This document shows positions 39,610 through 47,757 of a stretch of 64,000 bases of DNA, piece by piece; positions within the stretch are counted from its first letter, which is position 1, and each line of letters starts with the position of its first letter. A model generated the notes under the pieces. It did no database searches, was not told the origin of the DNA, and worked only from the letters and a program-made list of their open reading frames with translations. The stretch spans positions 1-64,000 of the forward strand of contig CAMDBT010000002.1 in assembly GCA_945889475.1 (NCBI GenBank), read 5' to 3'. Made by a program: the position numbers and the translations under genes. Origin of the DNA: Bifidobacterium breve. GTDB taxonomy: Bacteria; Actinomycetota; Thermoleophilia; Solirubrobacterales; Solirubrobacteraceae.

Positions 39610-40560
39610 CTAGCCGAGTTGCGCAAGGGCGTCGCCTAGCAGAGCGGCAAGCTGCTCGATCTGATCCGGCCCGACGGCGTGGTTAGCGATCGCGGGCAGC
39701 GTAACCAGCGGGCATTGCGCTCCGTCGAGCAGGCGTTGGCGTTGCTGCTGCTGTAGCAGCGAGCGGGCGTGCCGCGACTCGATCGCCGCCACGACACTGC
39801 TATCTACGGCCGCGCTGGCCGCCGCCAACACCGCCAACGCTTGCTCACCTAGCTGGTCGACGATCAGGCCGTTAGCGACGATCAGATCGGCGCCGCGCCC
39901 GAGCTGCTCGGTCAGCGCGGCCTCAAGCTCCAGCGTCTCATTGACCGGTGTCTCTTCGAGCGTTGCAACGAGAACGATTTTGGAGCGCTGGTCGTCGGCT
40001 AGTAGCGCTTCGACCACGCGCGCCTGACTGGCGATCGGTCCGACGCGGGCGATTTCGGCGAAGGTCGTCGGTGTCTTCAGCATCGCCAGCGCGTGCCCCG
40101 AGGCCGGCGCGTCCAGAACCACCAACTGATACCCGGCGGCGTCATCGTCCCAGCGCTGATCGCGGCGCAGCTCGGCGGCCTTGGTGATTGTCAGCAATTC
40201 GCGACCCCCTGGCGCGGCGTTGATGAAACCGGCGAAGCTGTTCGAATGGACGGCAAGGTCCAGCAGCGCCCGCGGGCGGATCAGCTTGCCGGCCCATTCG
40301 ACCAGCGCCAGCTCCGGATCGATCGTCGTGGTCCAGAGCTGCGGCGCGACCTGGTGCTCGCGACCGATCCCTGCGGCGGTTGGGTGGCCGATCAGCCCCG
40401 GAACGCGGCACTGGCCTGCGACCTCGCAGAGAATCGTCTGCTTATCCGCTGCGGCGGCGAGTAGACCAAGCGCCGCAGCGACCGTGGTTTTTCCGACTCC
40501 ACCTTTGCCGCTGACGATCAGCAGCTCGCAATTTAGTATGTCGGGTTGCGGCTTTTTCAC
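39610..40560 (-). CDS. ArsA/GET3-type anion-pump ATPase homologue
   Basis: P-loop ATPase of the ArsA/Get3 family, 316 aa. It starts VKKPQPDILNCELLIVSGKGGVGKTT, with the deviant Walker A GKGGVGKT at about 19-26. VVLDAPASGHALAML is the switch II region and LVATLEETPVNETLEL follows as in actinobacterial homologues such as mycobacterial Rv3679/Rv3680. Those occur as a pair; here only one gene is present. No arsB or ars genes are near, so arsenic export is unlikely. The frame remains open upstream to 40842, but GTG 40560 lies 10 nt past a promoter box and starts near the conserved domain. Confidence 0.8.
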   Translation of the reverse strand: MKKPQPDILNCELLIVSGKGGVGKTTVAAALGLLAAAADKQTILCEVAGQCRVPGLIGHPTAAGIGREHQVAPQLWTTTIDPELALVEWAGKLIRPRALLDLAVHSNSFAGFINAAPGGRELLTITKAAELRRDQRWDDDAAGYQLVVLDAPASGHALAMLKTPTTFAEIARVGPIASQARVVEALLADDQRSKIVLVATLEETPVNETLELEAALTEQLGRGADLIVANGLIVDQLGEQALAVLAAASAAVDSSVVAAIESRHARSLLQQQQRQRLLDGAQCPLVTLPAIANHAVGPDQIEQLAALLGDALAQLG

Positions 40561-40569
40561 GTGGCCGTC

Positions 40570-40576
40570 TACGGTA
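40570..40576. promoter_or_regulatory. Shared -10 element of divergent ArsA-like and phytoene synthase genes
   Basis: The seven bases TACGGTA read TACGGT on plus and TACCGT on minus, so both strands present a TANNNT box in the same place. On plus it ends 6 nt before GTG 40582, with TTGCGG 18 bp upstream as a -35. On minus it ends 10 nt before GTG 40560, with a weak TTGTTT at 19 bp. Confidence 0.55.
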
Positions 40577-40581
40577 GGGGC

Positions 40582-41418
40582 GTGGGTTTCAGTCCAAACA
40601 AGGTTGTCAACCATTCGTACCGCAGATGCCGCCGCATGCAGCTGCGCCACGACCCAACCTATTTTGCCGCCACCGCCTGCTTGCCAGCCGAGCGGCGCCC
40701 AGCCCTCTACGCGCTCTACGGCTACGTCCGCGGCGCAGATGAGATCGCTGACAACGTCGGCCTCAACGGCCAGCGCCGCGCAGCGCTTGACGCTTGGCAG
40801 CGCGAGCTCGAAGAGGGGCTCAAGCGCGGCTACTCCCTGCACCCGGTAATTGGAGCTCTGGTTGACGCTGGGCCGCGTTACGGCATGCCACTGGATCTAC
40901 TCCCCAACTACATGGAGTCGATGCTCGCTGACTGCGACGATCACGTGCGGATGCGCAGCCAAGAGCAGCTTGACCACTACATGGAGGGAACCGCCACCGT
41001 CGGCTCGGTCGCTGCGCCGCTGCTCGACGCGTCCGACCGCGCGACCGTTCTGCTGCGTGTGCTCGGAGTCGCGTTGCAGCTGACAAACTTCATTCGCGAC
41101 GTGCCGATCGACTGGCAGATGGGCCGGATCTACCTTCCCGGGCTCGAGGAACGCGACCTTGGCGCCCAGACCGCCAGTGCGCCGCTGCGCGATCACATCG
41201 CCCATCAGGTCGCGCGGGCGCGCGAGCTCTTTGCAGCGAGCGAAGCGCTCGGCCAGCTGCTACCTGCCCCTGTTCGCCCGGGAATCAAGGTTGCCCGTGC
41301 CGTCTACTTGAAGGTTCTCGACCGCGTCGAGGAGAACGGATACGACGTCGTTACCCGCTCGAGCCGCCTGCGTCCGTGGGAGGCCGCCCAGGCGTCTTCC
41401 TGGGCGCTGGTTTCGTGA
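40582..41418 (+). CDS. Squalene/phytoene synthase family protein
   Basis: Head-to-head prenyl synthase; likely product phytoene or squalene. The 278-aa protein has the first Asp-rich motif DEIAD (in YGYVRGADEIADN), LDLLPNYMESMLAD, and the second motif QLTNFIRDVPIDWQMGRIYLP. GTG 40582 follows the promoter box; ATG 40636 is the next in-frame ATG and would remove 18 residues. The FAD reductase that follows overlaps by GTGA, pointing to carotenoid or other isoprenoid metabolism. Which C15 or C20 substrate it uses cannot be told from sequence alone. Confidence 0.85.
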   Translation: MGFSPNKVVNHSYRRCRRMQLRHDPTYFAATACLPAERRPALYALYGYVRGADEIADNVGLNGQRRAALDAWQRELEEGLKRGYSLHPVIGALVDAGPRYGMPLDLLPNYMESMLADCDDHVRMRSQEQLDHYMEGTATVGSVAAPLLDASDRATVLLRVLGVALQLTNFIRDVPIDWQMGRIYLPGLEERDLGAQTASAPLRDHIAHQVARARELFAASEALGQLLPAPVRPGIKVARAVYLKVLDRVEENGYDVVTRSSRLRPWEAAQASSWALVS

Positions 41419-42593
41419 CCGTCCGCGCGACCTCACGTGGCGCCCAGCGAACCTCACTTGAAGGAACGCGCGCCGAGGTCCTGATCTGTGGAGCGAGCTT
41501 TGCCGGTCTTGCGGTAGCTCGAGAGCTGGCCGAAAGCGGCGCCAGCGTGCTGGTCATCGACCGCTACGAGATTGGCGAGCGGCAGACGTCGGCCTGCGCC
41601 TGCCCGACTCTTTGGCTTGAAGCGCTCGGGCTCGGCCAGTCAATCCAACAAGAGTTGCCGTACATGAGTTTCACCACACCCAGCGGCAGCGTCCGCTATC
41701 GGCTGCCTTGGAGTTGGTCGTCATTTGACTACCGCGAGCTCTGCCAGCTGCTCTGGTCGCAATGTTCCGACGCCCGTTTTGAGACGGCGACGGTGGAGGC
41801 GCTAGGCGCGCGCGGCGCCGACGGCGCAATTGAGGTGATCACCGACCGCGGCTCAATCTCGGCGCCGCTGGTCGTCGATGCGCTCGGCTGGCGGCGCGTT
41901 CTTAGCAGCCCCCATTATCAGCCGCCGAAGGCACCGCTTTCACGCGGACTTGAGGTCCATCCCGAGCACGATGGCTCCGGCGATGCGCTCGACATTTGGA
42001 TCGAGCGCTCACTCGTTCGCCGCGGCTACGGTTGGCGCGTTCCGGCCGGCGGCGAGGCGAGGATCGGCGTCGGCTCCTACGCGCCCACCACGCACGTCAA
42101 GGAGCCAACCGTCGCACTCGCCGAGCGGCTTGGTAGTGACGCGATCGGCTACCAAGGCAACTGGTTTCCGCACCGGCTCCGCAGCGGCACTGAATCCGGC
42201 GTCTTCTTTGTTGGCGACAGCGCCGGTCATTGCTTCCCGCTTTCAGGCGAAGGGATTCGCACGGCCTTCTACTTCGGTATTGCCTGCGGCCGTGAACTGA
42301 GCGCCGTGCTCGAGGGCCGCAGCGACCGAGCCTCAGCGCTCGCCGCCTACGAACGCTTCAACAAGGCACACAAGCGGCCGTTCGCGATCGCTCTGGCGCT
42401 GCAGCGGCTGATCCCTGCAATGCCGCCGCGGCTGCTAACCGCGGTGCTGACTTTGATCGGCAAACAGCGGATCGTTGACTACGCGTTCGGTTGGTACCTC
42501 AATCAGGCTGCGCCTCAGTTCGCCGATCAGCTTGCGCCGTCGACTGGGGCAGCGGTCGGCGACGGCCTCGCGCTCGCTGGAGCTTCGCGGTGA
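41415..42593 (+). CDS. FAD-dependent oxidoreductase, geranylgeranyl reductase-like
   Basis: A 392-aa flavoprotein of the GGR / squalene-epoxidase-like group. Seen: the dinucleotide motif VLICGASFAGLAVARELAESGA with an acidic end (VIDRYE), the Cys-rich TSACACP, a GYGWRVPAGGEARIGVG segment like the GGR YxWxFP motif, and the second FAD motif GVFFVGDSAGHCFPLSGEGIRTA. It probably reduces or modifies an isoprenoid made by the gene before it; lycopene-cyclase-like activity is an alternative. It is joined by 4-nt overlaps to phytoene synthase upstream and trpE downstream. Confidence 0.82.
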   Translation: MTVRATSRGAQRTSLEGTRAEVLICGASFAGLAVARELAESGASVLVIDRYEIGERQTSACACPTLWLEALGLGQSIQQELPYMSFTTPSGSVRYRLPWSWSSFDYRELCQLLWSQCSDARFETATVEALGARGADGAIEVITDRGSISAPLVVDALGWRRVLSSPHYQPPKAPLSRGLEVHPEHDGSGDALDIWIERSLVRRGYGWRVPAGGEARIGVGSYAPTTHVKEPTVALAERLGSDAIGYQGNWFPHRLRSGTESGVFFVGDSAGHCFPLSGEGIRTAFYFGIACGRELSAVLEGRSDRASALAAYERFNKAHKRPFAIALALQRLIPAMPPRLLTAVLTLIGKQRIVDYAFGWYLNQAAPQFADQLAPSTGAAVGDGLALAGASR

Positions 42594-44068
42594 GCAGCGC
42601 GGAGAATCTACTAGCGATCGAGCCGCCGCTGGAAGAGGCCCGGCGACTGGCTGGCGACTACACGCTGATTCCCTTGCGTCACGAGTTCGTTGACGACTGT
42701 GAGACGCCGGTCTCGGCCTTCCTCAAGCTCCGCGCCGACGCTCCCTCGGAGCCTGCCTTTCTGCTCGAATCGGCCGAGCAAGGCCAGCGGATGGGCCGCT
42801 ACAGCTTCATCGGCATTCGGCCACGCCAGCTGCTGCGCTGGGACCTAGCCGACGGAGGTGACCCTTACGCGCTTGCCGCCGAGATGCTTGACGGCCTCAG
42901 CCAAGCGCCGCTCGACCACCTGCCACCGTTTGCTGGCGGGCTCGTCGGCTACTTCGGCTATGACCTCGTGCGCACCGTAGAGCCGCTCGGTGAGCCAAAC
43001 CCGGACCAGCTTGGCCTGCCAGACATGGCACTGATGCGCAGCGACGTGCTCGTCGTCTTCGACCACCTTCGCCACACGCTGACGATCCTCGTCAACGCCG
43101 TCGCCGAAGGCGGCCAGCTGAGCGACAAGAGCTACTCACAGGCGGCAGCGACGATTGAAGAGGTTCGTGCGATCCTTGCCGGCCCGCTGCCGGCTGCCAA
43201 GCCAGCCGGCCCGGCGCGCGAGGCGCCGAAGTTTGAGTCGAACTTCACGCGCCAGCAGTTTGAGGCCGTCGTCGCCAGGATCGTTGACTACATCTACGCC
43301 GGCGACGCTTTCCAAGTAGTCCCCTCCCAGCGTTGGACGGCCGATCTGGAGATCGACCCGTTCTCGATCTACCGTGGACTGCGGGTAGTCAACCCGAGCC
43401 CCTACATGTACTTCCTCGAGTTCGGCGATTTTCAGGTCGTTGGAGCGAGCCCGGAGCCGCTGCTGACAGTCAGCGGCCGCTCCGCTTCGACGCGGCCGAT
43501 CGCCGGAACTCGGCCTCGCGGAGCGAGCGCGGCTGAGGATCTCGAATTGGCTAACGCTCTGATCACCGACGAGAAGGAGTGCGCCGAGCACGTGATGTTG
43601 GTCGACCTCGGCCGCAACGACCTCGGCCGCGTCTGCGAGTACGGGTCGGTCGTAGTTGACAGCCTGATGCAGGTTGAGAGCTACTCCCACGTGATGCACA
43701 TAGTTTCTTCGGTCTCCGGAACGCTTCGGCCGGAGGTTGGTGCGCTTGATGCGCTGCGCGCGATCCTCCCAGCTGGCACGCTCTCCGGTGCGCCGAAGGT
43801 CCGCGCGATGCAGATCATCGACGAGCTTGAATCGGTCAAGCGCGGCGGCTACGGCGGCGCGATCGGCTACCTCAGTTACGCCGGTGACCTCGACACCTGC
43901 ATCCACATCCGCACTGTCGTCTGCCGCGGCGGCGAGGTCCATGTACAGGCCGGCGGCGGCACCGTTGCCGACGCCAGCCCGCAGTACGAGTACGAGGAAT
44001 CGGTCAACAAGGCGAAGGCAGTTATCGGTGCGATCGAGCTGGCAACGAACCAGCCGGGCTGGTGGTAG
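42590..44068 (+). CDS. trpE: Anthranilate synthase component I
   Basis: Makes anthranilate from chorismate using ammonia from TrpG. The 492-aa protein starts at GTG inside the end of the previous gene. It shows FAGGLVGYFGYDLVRTVEPL, GDAFQVVPSQRW, the chorismate-site block ITDEKECAEHVMLVDLGRNDLGRVCEYGSV, GTLSGAPKVRAM and GGGTVADASPQYEYEE. The early LLES segment, part of the Trp feedback site, is present (FLLESAEQGQRMGRYSFIG). An upstream extension of the frame is shadow sequence. Confidence 0.95.
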   Translation: MSSAENLLAIEPPLEEARRLAGDYTLIPLRHEFVDDCETPVSAFLKLRADAPSEPAFLLESAEQGQRMGRYSFIGIRPRQLLRWDLADGGDPYALAAEMLDGLSQAPLDHLPPFAGGLVGYFGYDLVRTVEPLGEPNPDQLGLPDMALMRSDVLVVFDHLRHTLTILVNAVAEGGQLSDKSYSQAAATIEEVRAILAGPLPAAKPAGPAREAPKFESNFTRQQFEAVVARIVDYIYAGDAFQVVPSQRWTADLEIDPFSIYRGLRVVNPSPYMYFLEFGDFQVVGASPEPLLTVSGRSASTRPIAGTRPRGASAAEDLELANALITDEKECAEHVMLVDLGRNDLGRVCEYGSVVVDSLMQVESYSHVMHIVSSVSGTLRPEVGALDALRAILPAGTLSGAPKVRAMQIIDELESVKRGGYGGAIGYLSYAGDLDTCIHIRTVVCRGGEVHVQAGGGTVADASPQYEYEESVNKAKAVIGAIELATNQPGWW

Positions 44069-44070
44069 CG

Positions 44071-44643
44071 ATGCGCACGCTTGTGATCGACAATTACGAC
44101 TCGTTCACTTACAACCTCGTCCAGTATCTTGGCCAGCTTGGCTCCGAGGTCGAGGTTGTTCGTAACGACCGTGCAACTGTCGACGAGCTGCTGGCGACGG
44201 AACCCGAGCGCGTCGTCGTCTCGCCCGGACCATGTACTCCGGATCAGGCAGGCATCTCACTCGAAGCGGTCCGTCGCTTCGCTGAGGCCGGGATTGCGAC
44301 GCTCGGGGTCTGCCTGGGCCATCAGGCCTTGGTTCAAGCTTTCGGCGGCGCGGTTGTGCGCCACGAGCCGATCCACGGTAAGACGACGACGATCGAACAC
44401 GACGGCAAGACGCTCTTCAGCGGTCTGCCGTCGCCTTTGACGGTCGGCCGCTACCACTCGCTGATCGCCGCCGACGCTGAGCTGCCCGAATGCCTGGAGG
44501 TCTCGGCTCGGGGCGACGGGCTCGTGATGGCGGTCCGCCACCGCGAGCTGCCAGCCGAGGGGGTTCAGTTCCATCCCGAGTCGGTCTTGACCGAGGACGG
44601 CCTCGCGATCGTCGAGAACTTCCTCATAGGGGCCGGGCGCTGA
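44071..44643 (+). CDS. trpG: Anthranilate synthase component II (glutamine amidotransferase)
   Basis: Supplies ammonia to TrpE. The 190-aa class I amidotransferase shows IDNYDSFTYNLVQYLGQLG, VVSPGPCTPDQAG, the nucleophile C81 in GVCLGHQAL and the catalytic His-Glu in VQFHPESV. ATG 44071 is favoured; GTG 44062 overlaps trpE. In some genomes trpG also serves p-aminobenzoate synthesis (PabA). No other pabA is visible here. The stop overlaps trpD by one base (TGATG). Confidence 0.95.
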   Translation: MRTLVIDNYDSFTYNLVQYLGQLGSEVEVVRNDRATVDELLATEPERVVVSPGPCTPDQAGISLEAVRRFAEAGIATLGVCLGHQALVQAFGGAVVRHEPIHGKTTTIEHDGKTLFSGLPSPLTVGRYHSLIAADAELPECLEVSARGDGLVMAVRHRELPAEGVQFHPESVLTEDGLAIVENFLIGAGR

Positions 44644-45674
44644 TGGCAGCCTCGGCGCTGGAGCTTGCAAACCAAGCAGTTGACGCCGGTCAGGACCTGA
44701 CGCAAGAGCAGGCCGCGGCCGCGCTCGCCGTGATCATGGCCGGTGATGCCGCCGACGAGCAGATCTCGCAGCTGCTACTCGGGCTGCGCGCGAAGGGCGA
44801 GACCGTTGGTGAGCTGGCCGGGCTGGCGCAGACGATGCGTTCGCTGGCGACCGCCGTTCGGCCGCGGCGCCACGACCTGCTCGACACATGCGGCACCGGC
44901 GGTGGCCGGCGGACCTTCAACATCTCGACGACCGCGGCGTTGATCGCTGCAGCTGCCGGTTGCGCGGTCGCCAAACACGGCAACCGCACAGCAACCGGCC
45001 TGAGCGGTTCGGCCGACGTGCTCGAAGCGCTCGGCGCGAAGCTCGATCTGGCGCCCGAGGAAGAGGCCGCTCTGATCGACGAGATTGGCTTCGGCTTTAT
45101 CTTCGCGCCCGCTCACCACGCCGCGACCCGCTACGTGGCGGCGGTACGCAAGGCATTGGGCGTGCCGACGATCTTCAATCTGCTTGGACCGCTAACAAAC
45201 CCGGCGGGCGCGCGCCGACAGCTGATCGGGGTTCCGGAGCCAGCCTCAATCGCGCTTGTGGCGGGAGCCCTGTCGCGCCTGGGGACCGATCACGCGCTGG
45301 TCGTTTCGAGCCAAGACGGGCTTGACGAGATCAGCATCTCAGCTCCGACCGAAGTGGCGGAGCTGCAGAACAACGAGACCAGGCGTTACACGCTGACGGC
45401 GGAGCAGTTTGGAATCGAGCCAGCTAGCGACGACGAACTCAGCGGTGGTGGACCGGAGCAGAATGCGCAGATCATCCGAGCGATCTTCGCCGGTGAGCCG
45501 GGGCCACAGCGTGAGATTGCCGCGCTCAACGCTGGCGCCGCGATCTACGTCGCCGGCCGGGCGGCCTCGATTGCGGAAGGGCTCGGCCTGGCGCGCCAAG
45601 CGATCGACTCCGGCGCCGCTGAAGTAACACTGCACCGCTTTCTCACACGTAGCGAGGAGCTCTCGCCTAAATGA
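44643..45674 (+). CDS. trpD: Anthranilate phosphoribosyltransferase
   Basis: Second committed step of tryptophan synthesis. The 343-aa protein has DTCGTGGGRRTFNISTTAALIAAAAGCAVAKHGNRTATGLSGSADVLEALG, the PRPP/anthranilate-binding stretch, and FAPAHHAATRYVAAVRKALGVPTIFNLLGPLTNPA. The real start is ATG 44643; the frame continues open upstream within trpG. The stop overlaps trpC by ATGA. Confidence 0.96.
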   Translation: MAASALELANQAVDAGQDLTQEQAAAALAVIMAGDAADEQISQLLLGLRAKGETVGELAGLAQTMRSLATAVRPRRHDLLDTCGTGGGRRTFNISTTAALIAAAAGCAVAKHGNRTATGLSGSADVLEALGAKLDLAPEEEAALIDEIGFGFIFAPAHHAATRYVAAVRKALGVPTIFNLLGPLTNPAGARRQLIGVPEPASIALVAGALSRLGTDHALVVSSQDGLDEISISAPTEVAELQNNETRRYTLTAEQFGIEPASDDELSGGGPEQNAQIIRAIFAGEPGPQREIAALNAGAAIYVAGRAASIAEGLGLARQAIDSGAAEVTLHRFLTRSEELSPK

Positions 45675-46471
45675 CGATTCTCGATCAGATCATCGCTTCA
45701 ACAGAGCAAGCAGTCGCGCAGCGCCGGCAGCAGCTGCCACTCGCCGAGCTTGAGACTCAGCTGCATCGGCGCGGCACAGATAGGCCGTTCGCCGAGGCGC
45801 TCGCGCGGCCGGGATTGTCGGTCGTCGCCGAGTTCAAGCGCCGCTCTCCGAGCGCCGGTGAAATTCGACCCGGCGCAACGGTTGAGGAGGTGCTGTCGGC
45901 CTATCAGCGCGGTGGGGCTGCTGCGCTCTCGATCCTGACCGAGGAAGCCAACTTCGGCGGCTCGCTCGAGGATTTGATCGCCGCTCGCAGCGTCAGCGAG
46001 CTTCCGATCCTACGCAAGGATTTCATCGTTGACCACTACCAACTTGTCGAATCGGCGGTGGCCGGTGCCGACGCAGTCTTGCTGATCGCCGCCGCGCTCG
46101 AGCCAAGCCAGCTTGAATCGCTCTACAGCAGTGCATCGTCGCTCGATCTGGACGTGCTAGTCGAAGTTCATGACGAGCAGGAGCTGGCGACGGTGCTGGA
46201 GCTGATCGACCCGGAGCTGATTGGGATCAACAACCGTGACCTGCGCGATTTCAGCGTCGACGTCGAACGGACACACGCACTGTTGGCCGACATTCCGGCC
46301 GGAAAGACAGTGGTCAGCGAATCGGGGCTCTACGAACGCGCGCAGCTGGAAGAGTTGGAGCGAGTCGGCGTTGATGCCGTTCTGATCGGCGAGAGATTGC
46401 TCGCCAGCGGCGATCCGCGAGCCGCGCTTGAAGAGCTAACCGGCGGTCACGGGGCCGCCCCGGAGCGCTGA
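45671..46471 (+). CDS. trpC: Indole-3-glycerol phosphate synthase
   Basis: Forms the indole ring. The 266-aa TIM barrel shows VVAEFKRRSPSAGEI, ALSILTEEANFGGSLEDL, PILRKDFIVDHYQLVESAVAGADAVLLIAA, VLVEVHDEQEL, LIGINNRDLRDFSVD and VVSESGLYERA, the expected order of active-site strands. It is a stand-alone TrpC, not fused to TrpF. htrA follows after a 63-bp gap, interrupting the trp series. Confidence 0.96.
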   Translation: MTILDQIIASTEQAVAQRRQQLPLAELETQLHRRGTDRPFAEALARPGLSVVAEFKRRSPSAGEIRPGATVEEVLSAYQRGGAAALSILTEEANFGGSLEDLIAARSVSELPILRKDFIVDHYQLVESAVAGADAVLLIAAALEPSQLESLYSSASSLDLDVLVEVHDEQELATVLELIDPELIGINNRDLRDFSVDVERTHALLADIPAGKTVVSESGLYERAQLEELERVGVDAVLIGERLLASGDPRAALEELTGGHGAAPER

Positions 46472-46498
46472 TCTCCTTATTCCCTTAACCAACTCTTT

Positions 46499-46522
46499 AG
46501 CGCCGCTTCAGAGAGCGACGCT
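46499..46522 (+). promoter_or_regulatory. Repeated AGCGNCGCT element / hairpin before htrA
   Basis: AGCGcCGCT and AGCGaCGCT lie 15 bp apart, as direct repeats. Each half is self-complementary, so the pair can also fold as a 9-bp stem with one mismatch and a 6-nt loop. It could be an operator for htrA or an attenuating hairpin between trpC and htrA. Confidence 0.4.
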
Positions 46523-46534
46523 TTCCTAAATCAG

Positions 46535-47719
46535 ATGAAAACATCAGCTTCTCGCTCAACTTGGTTGGTTGCTTGCTGCGCTGGGCTACTAGGTGGAATC
46601 GTCGCGCTGGTAGCCGCAGCGGCGATTGGAATCGGCTCAGGCCCGACAACCACGATCGTTGAGCAAGGTGCTAGCGGCACGGTCCGAACGGTCAACTCCG
46701 GCGGCGCGATGACTCCGCGCGAAATCTATCGGCGCGATTCGAAGGGTGTTGTCTTTATTACGGCCGACGTCGTCAAGAAGGGCTCCAACATCTTTGGTGC
46801 GCCCGAATCACAGAGCGGGAAGGCCACCGGCTCCGGCTTCGTGATCGACGAGCAGGGAACGATCCTGACCAACGCCCACGTCGTCGATGGTGCCAACAAG
46901 GTGACCGTTCGCTTCTCTGATGACAGGACCGTAGATGCCAAGATTCTCGGTGCCGACCGCTCCTCAGACATCGCCGTGCTGCAGATTGATCCCGACGGCG
47001 AGGACCTCACGGTGCTGCCGCTGGCCTCGATGAAGGATGTTGAAGTAGGGGATCCTGTTGTCGCAATCGGTAATCCATTCGGTCAAGCGTTTAGCCTCAC
47101 CACCGGCGTTGTCTCAGCCAAGCAGCGCTCGATTGAGGGTCTCAACGGCTTTGCGATCAACGACGTCATTCAGACCGACGCAGCGATCAACCCAGGCAAC
47201 TCCGGCGGTCCACTGATCGACAGCGCCGGCGAGGTTATCGGCATCAACTCGCAGATCGAAACCGGCGGTAGCGGCAGCGGCAACGTTGGAATCGGCTTCG
47301 CCGTCCCGATCGATACGGCGCGCAAGCTGCTGCCCGGACTTCGCAAAGGAACGGTCGACACCGGCTATCTCGGAGTCTCATCGCTTTCGATTACGCCCGA
47401 ACTGGCGTCGCTGAACCTCCCTGTTAAAAAGGGAGTCCTGATTGAGAGCGTGAATCCGGGGAGTCCCGCCGCGACGGCTGGCATCAAGGGCGGAACGGTG
47501 CCCGCCAAGCTCAACGGCCAGGAGCTCAAAATTGGCGGTGACATCATTGAGAAGATCGACGGCCGACCGATGCTGACCTCATTGGAGCTTTCAAGGTACG
47601 TCTCGTCGAAAAAGGTCGGCGATCAGATTGAGGTGCAGCTTCTGCGAGGCGGCAAAGAGACGAAGACGGTCAAGGTAACGCTTGGGCGCAGGCCGCAGCA
47701 GAACATTACGGCGCCGTAG
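46535..47719 (+). CDS. htrA: Membrane-anchored HtrA/DegP-type serine protease with PDZ domain
   Basis: Envelope stress protease, 394 aa. One N-terminal transmembrane anchor (about residues 8-32) is followed by a linker and a trypsin-like domain with triad H115 (TNAHVV), D145 (SSDIAVL) and S223 (GNSGGPL). A C-terminal PDZ domain spans about 270-385 (GYLGVSSLSITPELA, VLIESVNPGSPAATAGIKGG). The gene lies between trpC and trpF. Its 63-bp upstream gap lacks the usual TANNNT box and ribosome site but contains a repeated element. It is unrelated to tryptophan synthesis. Confidence 0.93.
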   Translation: MKTSASRSTWLVACCAGLLGGIVALVAAAAIGIGSGPTTTIVEQGASGTVRTVNSGGAMTPREIYRRDSKGVVFITADVVKKGSNIFGAPESQSGKATGSGFVIDEQGTILTNAHVVDGANKVTVRFSDDRTVDAKILGADRSSDIAVLQIDPDGEDLTVLPLASMKDVEVGDPVVAIGNPFGQAFSLTTGVVSAKQRSIEGLNGFAINDVIQTDAAINPGNSGGPLIDSAGEVIGINSQIETGGSGSGNVGIGFAVPIDTARKLLPGLRKGTVDTGYLGVSSLSITPELASLNLPVKKGVLIESVNPGSPAATAGIKGGTVPAKLNGQELKIGGDIIEKIDGRPMLTSLELSRYVSSKKVGDQIEVQLLRGGKETKTVKVTLGRRPQQNITAP

Positions 47720-47757
47720 TTTCAGAGCCGCGCGGCAGGGCTGCCATCATTGGTGGC

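Noticed and set aside
42560-42600. Tryptophan attenuator or leader peptide before trpE
   Set aside because: trpE overlaps the previous gene; no room for a leader peptide or terminator/antiterminator pair.
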